From Actinomyces marseillensis (GTDB lineage: Bacteria; Actinomycetota; Actinomycetes; Actinomycetales; Actinomycetaceae): a stretch of 64,000 nt of DNA. Shown in pieces: positions 35,934-44,712 of this stretch (positions are counted from its first letter, which is position 1; each line of letters begins with the position of its first letter). The stretch lies in NCBI RefSeq assembly GCF_900155605.1, contig NZ_LT707420.1, positions 1,625,205 to 1,689,204 on the forward strand, given 5' to 3'. Both the position numbers and the translations under genes were made by a program. The notes under the pieces were generated by a model, which saw only the letters and a list, made by a program, of their open reading frames with translations, had not been told where the DNA came from and made no database searches.

Positions 35934-36722
35934 ATGACCACCCAAGCACCTGTACGATCCACCGACCATCCCGTCCCCTCCCCCTTCAAGGGGGCTGGGA
36001 AACTGTGGATCTCGACTTTCCTCTCTCACATCCTCAATCCGTGGAATATGGCCTTCGCACTGGCCATCCCGCTGTTCATGTACGCGATGTTCGGCATGAC
36101 CGAGGCCGCGCGCACCACACAGACCGGACGCGGGAACCTCGCCGCTGCCATGGTCGTCATGATGACCACCTACGGCGTCATCCTGGTGGGTGGATCTCTT
36201 GGCGCAACACTCTCCGTTGAACGCACGACCGGCATCTCACGCATGTACGCCCTGACCCCCATCCAGCCGTGGGTCATCCTGCTGGTTCGATTGACTGCCC
36301 TCGTGGCACTGAGCGCTTTCATCGCGCTCATCTGCTTCAGCGTGGGGCTTGCGACCGGTTCGCAGATGGAGACGAGTGCCTGGATCATCAGCGGGCTCGT
36401 CGTCGTTGCTCTCTCGGCCTTGGGTGCGCTCATTGGCCTTGCCTGCGGATACACAATCAAGGGCGAGAACGCCTACAGCGCCTCCGCTTTCGTCATGCTC
36501 ATGGGCGCCTTCGTGTCAGGCATGTTCATCCCGCTCGACCAGCTGCCGCCCTTCGTCTCACAGATCGCACCCTTCACTCCCCTGTACGGCGCCGTGCAGG
36601 CGGTCTATGCGGTCGCCGGAACCGTAACAATGCCGACATCCGCCTGGCTCAACATCGCCGGGTGGGCGGTTATTACGGCTGGAATTGCCTGGTGGGGCGC
36701 GTCCCACGACACGGCTCGCTAG
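35934..36722 (+). CDS. ABC-2 type transporter, permease subunit
   Basis: A 262-residue membrane protein with about six hydrophobic segments, e.g. NMAFALAIPLFMYAMFG, AAMVVMMTTYGVILVGGSLG and ALGALIGLACGY, and a conserved MFIPLDQLPPF loop. The frame is open much further upstream (to 35385), but that part is out-of-frame translation of the ATPase; ATG 35934 with AGAAGAAGG upstream is the start. It forms the membrane half of the exporter and lies nine bases before the histidine kinase. Confidence 0.9.
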   Translation: MTTQAPVRSTDHPVPSPFKGAGKLWISTFLSHILNPWNMAFALAIPLFMYAMFGMTEAARTTQTGRGNLAAAMVVMMTTYGVILVGGSLGATLSVERTTGISRMYALTPIQPWVILLVRLTALVALSAFIALICFSVGLATGSQMETSAWIISGLVVVALSALGALIGLACGYTIKGENAYSASAFVMLMGAFVSGMFIPLDQLPPFVSQIAPFTPLYGAVQAVYAVAGTVTMPTSAWLNIAGWAVITAGIAWWGASHDTAR

Positions 36723-36731
36723 GCTATTGCC

Positions 36732-37868
36732 ATGAAGGAACGTTTAATTTCCCTGGCGTGGGCAGCCCCGTGGATGCTGTTCTTAGGCTTTCCCCTTGCC
36801 TACGCCATGGAATTACCTTCCTCAATGCAGCGCGCGAGCATCATCGGACTGTGCCTTTTCCTCGCGATCGCTAACTCGGCGACGTGGCTGACCAATCCCC
36901 TGCCCGCCCGCAACTCCTTCACGAGGCCGTTCGCCCTCTCCCACGCGGCACTGGCGCTCGCAACGCTGGCCTACCTCGTCTACGCAGTCCGTATCGGTGT
37001 CCCCTACGCCTTCATGTTGACCTCCTTTTTCCTGGTTGCTTGGGTGTTCCAAGCACCAAGCCGCTACGTGATCGCAGGGATCGTCCCAATCGTTGCGATC
37101 GCTGGAGTATTTGCTTACGCGGAGGGTGAGCCCCTGTGGGCGGGGTGTTACCTAGCGTTGGTTGGCATCTTTGTGGGCATGGCTCGCTGGCGTATGGAGC
37201 GCTCGACTCGCGAACGTCTACGCCGCCAAGATGCAATCCAGCGCGCAAAGGCAGCTGAGCGAGCGCGCATGAGCACTGACCTGCACGATATCTTGGGTCA
37301 CTCGTTGATGGGCATCACGATGATTTCTGAATTGGCCGGTCGTCTTTTGGACGAGGGACACAACGAGGAAGCGCGTGAACAAATCCGTTCAGTTACTGCT
37401 CAATCAAACGAGGCCTTGGCTGACGTTCGCCGCATCGTTGCGGCCACGCGCGCACTATCCCCCTCCGAGGAGCTCCAAGAGGCACGATCTTTGCTCGAGG
37501 TCGCACGCATTGATGCCGAGATCACAAACGATGGGGAGCCTGCGTCGGGACCGCGCTCGGCGGCTGCAGCCCATGTCATTCGCGAGGGAGTCACGAATGC
37601 TCTCCTTCACGCTCACCCTTCCCTCGTCCGTATTCATTTATCTCCAGAGGGTGTCAGTGTCTGGAATGACGGTTATTCTGCCGCCTACGCCGCTTCTACA
37701 GCAGGATCGGGATCAGGCCTCGTTGGGCTATCCGAGCTCGTCGGTGATGAGGGAACCTTGACCTGGGGCGCATCGGGACATACGTGGACGATTTCCCTCA
37801 CTTTCCCCTCTATGCCTCTCGGCGAAGAGGACCCATCCTCCGATACGGTGAACCAGCGCAAGGAATAG
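36732..37868 (+). CDS. Sensor histidine kinase, DesK/NarL type
   Basis: The 378 residues have five to six membrane segments (about 5-26, 36-52, 70-87, 92-108, 112-130, 135-150), no large outside domain, a HisKA_3 dimerisation helix with H185 (STDLHDILGHS) and a reduced ATPase domain with REGVTNALLHA and GSGSGLVGLSEL. Such sensors often read the membrane state or the substrate through the partnered transporter. Directly downstream of the ABC permease and upstream of its regulator. Confidence 0.9.
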   Translation: MKERLISLAWAAPWMLFLGFPLAYAMELPSSMQRASIIGLCLFLAIANSATWLTNPLPARNSFTRPFALSHAALALATLAYLVYAVRIGVPYAFMLTSFFLVAWVFQAPSRYVIAGIVPIVAIAGVFAYAEGEPLWAGCYLALVGIFVGMARWRMERSTRERLRRQDAIQRAKAAERARMSTDLHDILGHSLMGITMISELAGRLLDEGHNEEAREQIRSVTAQSNEALADVRRIVAATRALSPSEELQEARSLLEVARIDAEITNDGEPASGPRSAAAAHVIREGVTNALLHAHPSLVRIHLSPEGVSVWNDGYSAAYAASTAGSGSGLVGLSELVGDEGTLTWGASGHTWTISLTFPSMPLGEEDPSSDTVNQRKE

Positions 37869-37920
37869 CGCCCCCAACTGCGCTAACCTAGTAGCCCAGA
37901 TGGCTACGCAGGAGGTGAGC

Positions 37921-38586
37921 GTGACAATTCGTGTGCTTGTGGCCGACGATCAGGCAATGATTCGGGGAGCTTTGGCGGGGCTGCTCAACTTGGAGCGTGA
38001 CATCGAGGTAGTCGCTCAGGCCGCCGATGGAGTGCAGGCTCTTGAGGAACTGACTCGTCTAGCAACGCAAGACGCTTCGCTCGACGCAAAACCGACGAGT
38101 TCTGCACGCCCAGCCTCTCCCGCCGATGTCGCAATTGTCGACATCGAAATGCCTCACATGGACGGCATCACGACAACCGAAGCAATTCGCGCCCGTTTCC
38201 CCGGGGTACGCGTACTGATTGTCACGACATTCGGCCGGCCGGGTTACTTGCAACGTGCCCTCGATGCGGGGGCAACGGGCTTCATGGTGAAGAACGCACC
38301 TGTCGAAGCTTTGGCCGAGGGCGTACGCACAGTCGCAGCAGGCGGTCGTGCGATTGACCAGAGTCTTGCAGTGGAGGCACTCTCAAGCGGTTCATCATCA
38401 CTCACCCCGCGTGAGGCAGACGTTCTACGCGAAGTTGAGCGCGGCGGTACGATCTCCGACATCGCCCACGCGCTGGGACTGAGTCAAGGAACCGTGCGTA
38501 ACCATGTCTCCTCAGCGATGCTCAAGATGGAGGCACGTACCCGCGCAGAGGCCGCATCCTTGGCGCGGGCAGCGGGTTGGTTGTAG
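37921..38586 (+). CDS. Response regulator, NarL/LuxR family
   Basis: The 221 residues have a receiver domain with phospho-acceptor D74 (AIVDIEMPHMDG) and acidic pair DD at 9-10, and a C-terminal LuxR-type helix-turn-helix (LTPREADVLREVERGGTISDIAHALGLS). The acceptor usually lies near residue 54-58; here a stretch of about 20 residues rich in Ala, Ser, Pro and Asp (about 48-68) is inserted before its strand. The start is taken as GTG 37921 (GGAGG five bases upstream) instead of ATG 37900. It probably controls the adjacent exporter. Its stop is two bases from the convergent sulfatase stop. Confidence 0.9.
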   Translation: MTIRVLVADDQAMIRGALAGLLNLERDIEVVAQAADGVQALEELTRLATQDASLDAKPTSSARPASPADVAIVDIEMPHMDGITTTEAIRARFPGVRVLIVTTFGRPGYLQRALDAGATGFMVKNAPVEALAEGVRTVAAGGRAIDQSLAVEALSSGSSSLTPREADVLREVERGGTISDIAHALGLSQGTVRNHVSSAMLKMEARTRAEAASLARAAGWL

Positions 38587-38588
38587 TC

Positions 38589-40076
38589 CTAACGTGCTTC
38601 TTCGCGAAGCGGATAGGAATGCGTCAGAACCTTCACGGCCTCGCGTCCGGAAACTAAATGTCCCTCAGACACATATCCTTCTTCGCGTCCTTCGAGTTCG
38701 GCGATCAGGTAGTTTCTTCCGCGAGTAAGTGCCTCGCTATCTTCAGTGCTTCGCGCATCAGCGGAAAGTTTGCACAGGTCAACCAATTCTTCGGGGTCTT
38801 CATCGAGGTTGAAGAGCTGTTCGATTCCCCAACCGGAGAACCACACATACTTGTAGGCTCCGAAACGAATCCACTGTATCGATTGGTCAAACAAGTAATG
38901 CTCGCCGTGAAGGTACTCTCTCCACGGAACTTCATCGTCGGCCTCGGCAATCAAGGGAAGGACAGAGCGGCCCTCAACTTCCTCAGGAATCTCCACGCCA
39001 GCAACGTCCAGCAGTGTCGGCATCACGTCGCGGATCTCAACCACACTGTCCACGCGCGTGCCGGGAGCGATCCCCGCACCGTACAAGATGAAGGGAACGT
39101 GTGAGGAGGCCTCGTAAGGGTAACCTTTTCGCCACAGTCCGTGATCGCCCATCATATCCCCGTGATCGGAGATAAAAGCGATCACCGTGTTCTCGGCTAG
39201 TCCGAACTCACCGAGCGTCTGGATAAACCTTGAAATCTGGGAATCAATGTGTGTCATGTGCCCGTAGTAGCCGGCGCGCGCGAGCCGCACGTCCCGTTCA
39301 CGATAGTGGGCAGCGAGTGCGGTCGGGTCCCAATCCCGTCTCTCTTCACTCATCAATTCATCCGACCAATTGTCCTCGCCCGGAAGAGTGAGGTCGTCCT
39401 GGTCGTAGCTATCAAAAGCCCACTGCGGCGGATCAAGCGGAGCGTGCGGACGATGGAAGGATAGGTAGAGGAAGAAAGGACAGGTGGGGTCGCGCCGGTA
39501 GAGCCACTGAGTTGCCTCGGTGACGACCCAATTCGTGGGGTGCAGTTTTTCCGCCTTATCCCAGGGACGTGCAACCATCGAATTACATTCGAGGCCATTA
39601 TCGATGTAATCCTCTGCGGCACCCGCGCCTTCTTGCTCACGCAGCCATGTCAGGTAGTCGTCGTACATCCGGCAATCGCGCTCGCGGTGACGCGAGTAGT
39701 GAAGATAGCCATCGTGCAAAATGACATCATCAAAACCAATGCGACCGCGCTCTGGCCAGTAGTGCATCTTGCCGATTGCTTGAGTCTGGTACCCGGCATC
39801 GCGAAGCGCCCCGGGAAGCGTAACCGGCATATCGAAAGTAATTCCGTCCTGATAGCCGATCCGGCGGTGCGTGGTTGGGGCGGTTCCGGTCATGAGTCCC
39901 ATCCGAGAAGGAACACAGGTGGGGCACGCCGCATAGGCCTGCGTCATCTGCACTCCTCCCCCAGCTAGCTGATCAAGATAGGGGGTGCGCACATCGGGGT
40001 GTCCCAGAATCGACAGGCAATCCCCCCTCCATTGATCAACGGCAATGAGGACGATATTCGGATGGTTCTCACTCAC
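38589..40076 (-). CDS. Sulfatase (Cys-type, S1 family)
   Basis: The 495 residues include D14-Q15 metal ligands (IAVDQWRGD), the formylglycine motif C54-V-P-S-R and, further on, KMHYWPERG, SFHRPHAPLDPP and ISDHGDMMGDHGLWRKG. No signal peptide is seen, so it probably acts in the cytoplasm on an imported sulfated sugar. The cysteine must be oxidised to formylglycine; the maturase at 55280-56563 is the candidate. The start is GTG 40076 (TAGGAG upstream), as the longer frame to 40196 overlaps the permease. It is the last gene of the LacI-ABC operon, eight bases after the permease. Confidence 0.92.
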   Translation of the reverse strand: MSENHPNIVLIAVDQWRGDCLSILGHPDVRTPYLDQLAGGGVQMTQAYAACPTCVPSRMGLMTGTAPTTHRRIGYQDGITFDMPVTLPGALRDAGYQTQAIGKMHYWPERGRIGFDDVILHDGYLHYSRHRERDCRMYDDYLTWLREQEGAGAAEDYIDNGLECNSMVARPWDKAEKLHPTNWVVTEATQWLYRRDPTCPFFLYLSFHRPHAPLDPPQWAFDSYDQDDLTLPGEDNWSDELMSEERRDWDPTALAAHYRERDVRLARAGYYGHMTHIDSQISRFIQTLGEFGLAENTVIAFISDHGDMMGDHGLWRKGYPYEASSHVPFILYGAGIAPGTRVDSVVEIRDVMPTLLDVAGVEIPEEVEGRSVLPLIAEADDEVPWREYLHGEHYLFDQSIQWIRFGAYKYVWFSGWGIEQLFNLDEDPEELVDLCKLSADARSTEDSEALTRGRNYLIAELEGREEGYVSEGHLVSGREAVKVLTHSYPLREEAR

Positions 40077-40084
40077 GGTAACTC

Positions 40085-40972
40085 CTACTTGATACCCGTC
40101 ATCGCGATGCCCTGAACGATGTGCTTCTGCGTGAGGACGAAGAGCAAGCACACGGGGATAAACAGCATGAGAGATCCCATTGCCGTCAGGTTCCAAGCGG
40201 TGAAAGATTCACTCTTAAAGATTGATAGTCCAATAGTAATTGTTCGCATCTCCAGCGAGCTGGTCGCAATCAAAGGCCACAAGAATTCATTCATCTGGAA
40301 AACAAAGGTGAACAATCCCAGGACCGTCAGTGCGGGTTTGCACTGCGGGAGAACAATCGAACGGTAGATCCGCAGTTCATTTGCTCCGTCCACGCGAGCC
40401 GCCTCGATCAAAGAGTCGGGAACGCCCGCAATGAACTGGCGCATGAGGAAGATCGAGAAAGCGCTCATGAGGAATGGCATGACCAGACCCTGATAGGTAT
40501 CAAGCCACCCGATCTGCGAGAACCACACATACAGCGGGATCATACGCACGAAGAGCGGGATCATCATGGTCGACAAGATCGCAATGAAGAAGACCTGTTT
40601 GCCCGGGAATTCAAACTTCGCAAAAACGTATCCGACCAGCGGCGCGAAAACGATGTGCGAGCAGGTGATCAGCCCGGCGACCAGGATCGAGTTGAAGAGG
40701 AAACGACCAAAGGGGGCGGCTGCAAAGAGCCTGCCGATGTTCTCCCATTGCCACTTCGCGGGGATCAAGACCGCTGATCCACCGGAAACTTCCGCATCGG
40801 ATTGGAAAGCCAAAGAGATCATGTACAGCAGCGGGGCAACAGCGATCGCTGCGGCAATCCAAATGAAAATCAGCGAAATCAGGCGTGCTCCCGGGAAGAG
40901 TTCATCCTCAGCGATGCTCTTCTTCTTTTTGATGACTGCCGAGGCCGGGGGCGGGGTAGGTACGCACATCAT
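40085..40972 (-). CDS. Carbohydrate ABC transporter permease (MalG type)
   Basis: A 295-residue inner-membrane permease with about six membrane segments; the coupling loop EAARVDGANELRIYRSIVLPQCKPAL is the EAA motif that contacts the ATPase. The C-terminus ends HIVQGIAMTGIK, typical for MalG-type subunits. A hydrophilic N-terminus (PTPPPASAVIKKKKSIAE) precedes the first segment. It overlaps the partner permease by four bases. No ATPase gene is in the operon, so a shared MsiK-like ATPase encoded elsewhere is expected. Confidence 0.92.
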   Translation of the reverse strand: MMCVPTPPPASAVIKKKKSIAEDELFPGARLISLIFIWIAAAIAVAPLLYMISLAFQSDAEVSGGSAVLIPAKWQWENIGRLFAAAPFGRFLFNSILVAGLITCSHIVFAPLVGYVFAKFEFPGKQVFFIAILSTMMIPLFVRMIPLYVWFSQIGWLDTYQGLVMPFLMSAFSIFLMRQFIAGVPDSLIEAARVDGANELRIYRSIVLPQCKPALTVLGLFTFVFQMNEFLWPLIATSSLEMRTITIGLSIFKSESFTAWNLTAMGSLMLFIPVCLLFVLTQKHIVQGIAMTGIK

Positions 40973-41862
40973 AGTGCCTCTTTCCTTCGTCCCGTCCGAA
41001 TCTGGATCAGGGACAAAACCATAATGACTGCCAAGAATGCGAAGCTCATGGCAGATGCGTAGCCCAGGTTTCCACTCTGGAAGGTCTCACGGTACACCTG
41101 GTAGACGTACAAGCTCGTGGCGTTTCCAGGCCCGCCATTGGTCACCAAGTACGGTAGGCCGAATTGCTGGAGGGTTGAAATCATTCCAACCAGACCGACG
41201 AAGAGCGTCGTCGGGGCGAGGAGAGGAAGGGTCAAGGACCAGAAGCGCTTCCAAGGGGATGCACCATCGAGGCGCGCGGCCTCGTAAATCTGAGGATCGA
41301 TGCCCTGCAAGCCAGCCAGGAAAAGAAGCATGAAGTAGCCGGCTTCTTGCCACACGGTAATCCCGACAAGGGTTGCCAGCGGTGCGGTGGTGAGCCACTG
41401 CTGGGTGGGAAGGTGCAGGCTGGAGAGCACCGAGTTCAAGATACCCGTCGTCGGGTCCAAGATATTGCGCCACATCAAGCCAACGATGGCCACCGAGGTC
41501 ATGTAGGGGGTCAGGATCATCGTGCGCGCAAGAGTGCGCCCACGGAATTTCTGGTTGAGGATGAGCGCGAGGAGCAAGCCCACGCACGCACCCAAAATCA
41601 GTGCCGAGGCCGCGTAGATCAGGGTGATTCCGAAGGCATGTTGGACTTCGGGGTCACGGATGATCGAGGAATAGTTCTTCCATCCCACGGGGCGCAGCGT
41701 TGTAAAGCCGCGCGTGAAGGACAGCTGAAATTCCTGGATCAGCGGCCAGAACATGAAGAGAACGAAGTAGATGACCGCGGGGGTCAGGAAGAGATACGCG
41801 GTACGCGCTTGGCGTGCGCGCATCCCTCCCCGACGCCCCCGGCTCCGAGACGAGACGGACAT
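40969..41862 (-). CDS. Carbohydrate ABC transporter permease (MalF type)
   Basis: The 297 residues have six membrane segments and the EAA loop YEAARLDGASPWKRFWSLTLPLLAP. The N-terminus is strongly basic (MSVSSRSRGRRGGMRARQ). It pairs with the downstream MalG-type permease (four-base overlap) and follows the binding-protein gene by three bases. Family known for import of sugars, oligosaccharides or glycerol phosphates; the operon context suggests a sulfated sugar. Confidence 0.92.
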   Translation of the reverse strand: MSVSSRSRGRRGGMRARQARTAYLFLTPAVIYFVLFMFWPLIQEFQLSFTRGFTTLRPVGWKNYSSIIRDPEVQHAFGITLIYAASALILGACVGLLLALILNQKFRGRTLARTMILTPYMTSVAIVGLMWRNILDPTTGILNSVLSSLHLPTQQWLTTAPLATLVGITVWQEAGYFMLLFLAGLQGIDPQIYEAARLDGASPWKRFWSLTLPLLAPTTLFVGLVGMISTLQQFGLPYLVTNGGPGNATSLYVYQVYRETFQSGNLGYASAMSFAFLAVIMVLSLIQIRTGRRKEAL

Positions 41863-41865
41863 GAG

Positions 41866-43194
41866 TTACTGCTTCAGGAGTCCTGCAACCGTGGTCTCGT
41901 AGGTCTGGACCTGAGCAGCCGGGTCCTTTCCATTGAGGATGATCTCTTCGTACATCACCTTGCGGGCGTCCGAGATCTTTGCAGCATTTTCGTTACCCCA
42001 GAATGCCTTGTCGGGGGTCGCGGCAAATTCACGCGACTTAGCGACGACGGAGAGAATCGGATCGTTCTTCACAACGTCAGAGTTCGCCCAGGACTTACGC
42101 GACATTGCCATTCCGGTCTCAGCGGTGACGGCTTCTTGGACCTTGAGGCTGGTCATATCCTTGATGAGCTGCCATGCGAGCTCTGCGTTCTGCGACTTCG
42201 AGGGGATCATCATGCCCGAGCCAGCCAGGTAGGTCTTCTGGACATCACCCTTGAGGGGTTCACCAACTGTCAGCGGGAAGTTCGGATCTTCCTTGCGCAC
42301 TGCTGAGATATCCCAGGGACCGGTGAGGATGAAGCCTGCTCGCTTGGAGGTGAAAACCTTACGCGGTGCGGCGTAGTCATTCGAGGCAACAGGAACCGGG
42401 GCCAGCTTGTCCTTGTAGATCAGGTCGTACTGGAACTGCATGGCTTCGGTTGCCTTGGCTGCGGGGGTCATGGGTTCGTTGCCGTCCTTGGTGAAGGTGA
42501 CTCCGGCCTGCATGAGGAATGGAACGGTGTAGGAGGCATCGTTGTTGAGTGCCAGACCGTACTCAACGCCGGATTCCTGGATCTTCTTGGAGGCTTCGCG
42601 CAGTTCGTCCCAAGTCTTGGGCATGGTCACGCCGGCTTTGTCCATCATTTCCTTGTTACCAAAGACGAGGCCGCCCATGGTCACGTGGAGAGGAATGCCG
42701 TAGGTCTTGCCGTCGGCTTGACGGTTTGCAAGGCCAGACTCGACGAAGTCATCGAGGAATCCGGATTCCTTCTGGAGGAAGGGATCCAGGGACATGATGT
42801 TGCCGTCTGCGCCCCAGCGAGTGGACCACCATCCGCCGTTTTCTTCGACGAGGTCAGGGGTCTGGCCGGAGAGGAAGTCAGCGGTGAGCTTTTGCTGCAG
42901 GTCGCCCCACTGGTAGTACTGGACATTGATCTTGACGTTGTGTTCCTTCTCGAAGGCCGCGAAGGTGTCGGTGTAGGCCTTGTAATCGCGGCCAGCCGAC
43001 ATGTAGATCAGGATTTCCTTACCGGTGCGATCGCCCTGGATTCCCAGCGACTGCGAGGATTCGCTCGAGGAGTCAGAGGACTGTTGTCCAACTCCACCGG
43101 GAGTTGAGCACGCGGCAAGAGAAGCGGCCATGGCAAAAGCCGCGCATACCGACAGAGTGCGGCTGAGCCGCTTAGAAGAGCTGTGTCGCATCAT
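41866..43194 (-). CDS. Extracellular solute-binding lipoprotein of a sugar ABC transporter
   Basis: The 442 residues start with a lipoprotein signal peptide with lipobox SLAAC (C29), so the mature protein is lipid-anchored outside. A Ser/Gln-rich linker (30-50) is followed by the family-1 (UgpB/MalE-like) fold: EILIYMSAGRDYKAYTDTFAAFE near the start and GLVFGNKEMMDKAGV, IPSKSQNAELAWQLIKDMTS later. It captures the substrate for the two permeases. AAGGAG lies just upstream of ATG. First structural gene after lacI. Confidence 0.94.
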   Translation of the reverse strand: MMRHSSSKRLSRTLSVCAAFAMAASLAACSTPGGVGQQSSDSSSESSQSLGIQGDRTGKEILIYMSAGRDYKAYTDTFAAFEKEHNVKINVQYYQWGDLQQKLTADFLSGQTPDLVEENGGWWSTRWGADGNIMSLDPFLQKESGFLDDFVESGLANRQADGKTYGIPLHVTMGGLVFGNKEMMDKAGVTMPKTWDELREASKKIQESGVEYGLALNNDASYTVPFLMQAGVTFTKDGNEPMTPAAKATEAMQFQYDLIYKDKLAPVPVASNDYAAPRKVFTSKRAGFILTGPWDISAVRKEDPNFPLTVGEPLKGDVQKTYLAGSGMMIPSKSQNAELAWQLIKDMTSLKVQEAVTAETGMAMSRKSWANSDVVKNDPILSVVAKSREFAATPDKAFWGNENAAKISDARKVMYEEIILNGKDPAAQVQTYETTVAGLLKQ

Positions 43195-43218
43195 TGCGCT
43201 CCTTATGTTCTTTCTCGT

Positions 43219-44223
43219 TTAGTGCGTCGTCCCTCGGGGCATGTAGTGCCACCGAAGTGTCAGCGTTGTCGACTCCGGTTCTTCACCGCTGAGTGTGGAC
43301 AGTAGAGTGACCGCACTATCCAGGTCTTGGTTGTCGAGGCCGATTGTGGATAGTGCGGGGTGAAGGTCGCCACCATCGACGGAGGCGCCTGTGCCGATGA
43401 TTTGGAGGTCATCGGGAATTGCGATTCCGCATTGAGTTGCTGCAAGGACTGCGCCAATGGCAACTCGATCAGAATCGCAATACACCGCATCGGGAAGGGG
43501 ATCTCGACCGGTGAAAATCGTGGTGGCGCACTGGAAAGCGGAGGGGATGCTCCCCTCTGTGTACGCCAAAATTTCAGGGGTACCCAGGTGTGAATCGCTG
43601 AGGAATTTGGTGTATGCGTGCCAGCGCGGTTCGTTTTCAAGTTCGTCGGCGCTACGGCGCTGGGTGAGATAGGCGATCTTCTTCGCTCCTCCCTTGACGA
43701 GGCCACTGAGAGCCTGCCTAATCCCCGCGGTTTCGTCAATGGTTACCCCGATGTAGGAGGGGTTTGGCGGGAGGGTGCCAAAGATCATGGTGGGAATAGG
43801 CGGCGTGGGGAGTAAGTCCATGAGGGCCTCGGCACTGGTGGGATTGCAGGCGAGGCAGGCACTGTCGTAGAGGCCGCACGACAGGGCGTTGACGATCTGT
43901 TGTTCTTCGCCGATGCGCACGGGGATCGACACTAGGTGGAGGTTTTCTTCTTCGAGGCGCGCGCTCGCGTGCAGTTGGAATCTCTCGACGAAGCGGTCCA
44001 TGGGAGGGGTGTAGAAAAAGCAGATTGTGCGCGTGGCACCCGATTTTAGGGAAGAGCCAAGGATTGAACGAGTGTAGCCAAGGCTTCGGGCGGCCTCGTG
44101 AACCTTCTTTTGGGTCGCGGAAGCGAACGCGTCTGCGCGACTACCGCTGAGGATGAGTGAAGCGGTAGTCGGTGAAACTCCAGCGTTTCTCGCAACGTCG
44201 ACAAGTCGGACCCGTGAGGCCAT
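43219..44223 (-). CDS. LacI family transcriptional regulator
   Basis: The 334 residues open with a LacI helix-turn-helix (VRLVDVARNAGVSPTTASLILSG) followed by a periplasmic-binding-like sensor domain with dimerising effector pocket (TMIFGTLPPNPSYIGVTIDETAG, DAVYCDSDRVAIGAVLAA). It begins the operon with the binding protein, both permeases and the sulfatase, so it most likely represses that operon and itself until the imported sugar binds. AACGTT palindromes lie directly upstream. Confidence 0.93.
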   Translation of the reverse strand: MASRVRLVDVARNAGVSPTTASLILSGSRADAFASATQKKVHEAARSLGYTRSILGSSLKSGATRTICFFYTPPMDRFVERFQLHASARLEEENLHLVSIPVRIGEEQQIVNALSCGLYDSACLACNPTSAEALMDLLPTPPIPTMIFGTLPPNPSYIGVTIDETAGIRQALSGLVKGGAKKIAYLTQRRSADELENEPRWHAYTKFLSDSHLGTPEILAYTEGSIPSAFQCATTIFTGRDPLPDAVYCDSDRVAIGAVLAATQCGIAIPDDLQIIGTGASVDGGDLHPALSTIGLDNQDLDSAVTLLSTLSGEEPESTTLTLRWHYMPRGTTH

Positions 44224-44256
44224 GTCGATACTGTAGCGCGTGCACCGAGGCGAGTT

Positions 44257-44279
44257 AAAACGTTTTCATAAAACGTTAT
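44257..44279. promoter_or_regulatory. Candidate LacI-family operators
   Basis: Two palindromic cores, AAAACGTTTT (44257-44266) and one centred on AACGTT within 44268-44279, lie 34-56 bases upstream of the lacI start. A central CG flanked by A/T-rich arms is typical of LacI-family operators. The tandem placement suggests autoregulation of the lacI-sulfatase operon. Confidence 0.6.
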
Positions 44280-44376
44280 AACTCTGTTATCTGGCACACA
44301 ATAATGCTTTCTTTGCAGATGAGGTCCTTGATAGAATCACCCGTATCACAAAGGCACAGCCCAAAGGAGGGCACAT

Positions 44377-44625
44377 ATGAGTATCTGGATTGGGGATGCA
44401 CGCGAGTTCGAAGAGCTGCGCGAAGAAAATGAGCGTTTGAAGGAGCGAGTTGCACACCTCGAACGACTCTTAAAAGCCTCCGGAGAAACCATCGACCTAG
44501 CACTGAGCCCATCTGAACGCGCACTGGTGCTCGATGGACGCAAGCTCGAAGCCGTCAAGGCCTACCGAGACCGCACCGGCGTTGGCCTAAAGACAGCGAA
44601 AGAAGCTGTCGACGCGGTTGGATAA
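44377..44625 (+). CDS. Small protein with coiled coil and ribosomal L7/L12 C-terminal-like domain
   Basis: An 82-residue protein. Residues about 9-36 (FEELREENERLKERVAHLERLL) form a leucine-zipper-like coiled coil; residues 53-82 (DGRKLEAVKAYRDRTGVGLKTAKEAVDAVG in part) resemble the C-terminal domain of L7/L12, with its GxGLKxAKxxVD pattern that contacts translational GTPases. It lacks the L7/L12 N-terminal L10-binding domain, so it is not the ribosomal stalk. AAAGGAGG gives a strong start at 44377. Alone between lacI (divergent) and ileS (convergent). Function unknown; a decoy or modifier of translation factors is speculative. Confidence 0.8.
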   Translation: MSIWIGDAREFEELREENERLKERVAHLERLLKASGETIDLALSPSERALVLDGRKLEAVKAYRDRTGVGLKTAKEAVDAVG

Positions 44626-44650
44626 AGCACACCGCAATGATGCGCAAAGG

Positions 44651-44682
44651 GGGGTGGGCCACACAGATGTGTGGCCCACCCC
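44651..44682. terminator. Bidirectional terminator between the L7/L12-like gene and ileS
   Basis: A perfect 15-bp GC-rich inverted repeat (44651-44665 with 44668-44682, two-base loop) lies between two convergent genes, 25 bases after one stop and 30 after the other, so it can serve both. Confidence 0.8.
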
Positions 44683-44712
44683 GCGGATTTGACCGATTGA
44701 AAGCGCTCAGAC

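Noticed and set aside
41347-42306. 319-residue plus-strand open frame
   Set aside because: Antisense to the MalF-type permease and binding protein genes; composition is that of a shadow frame.
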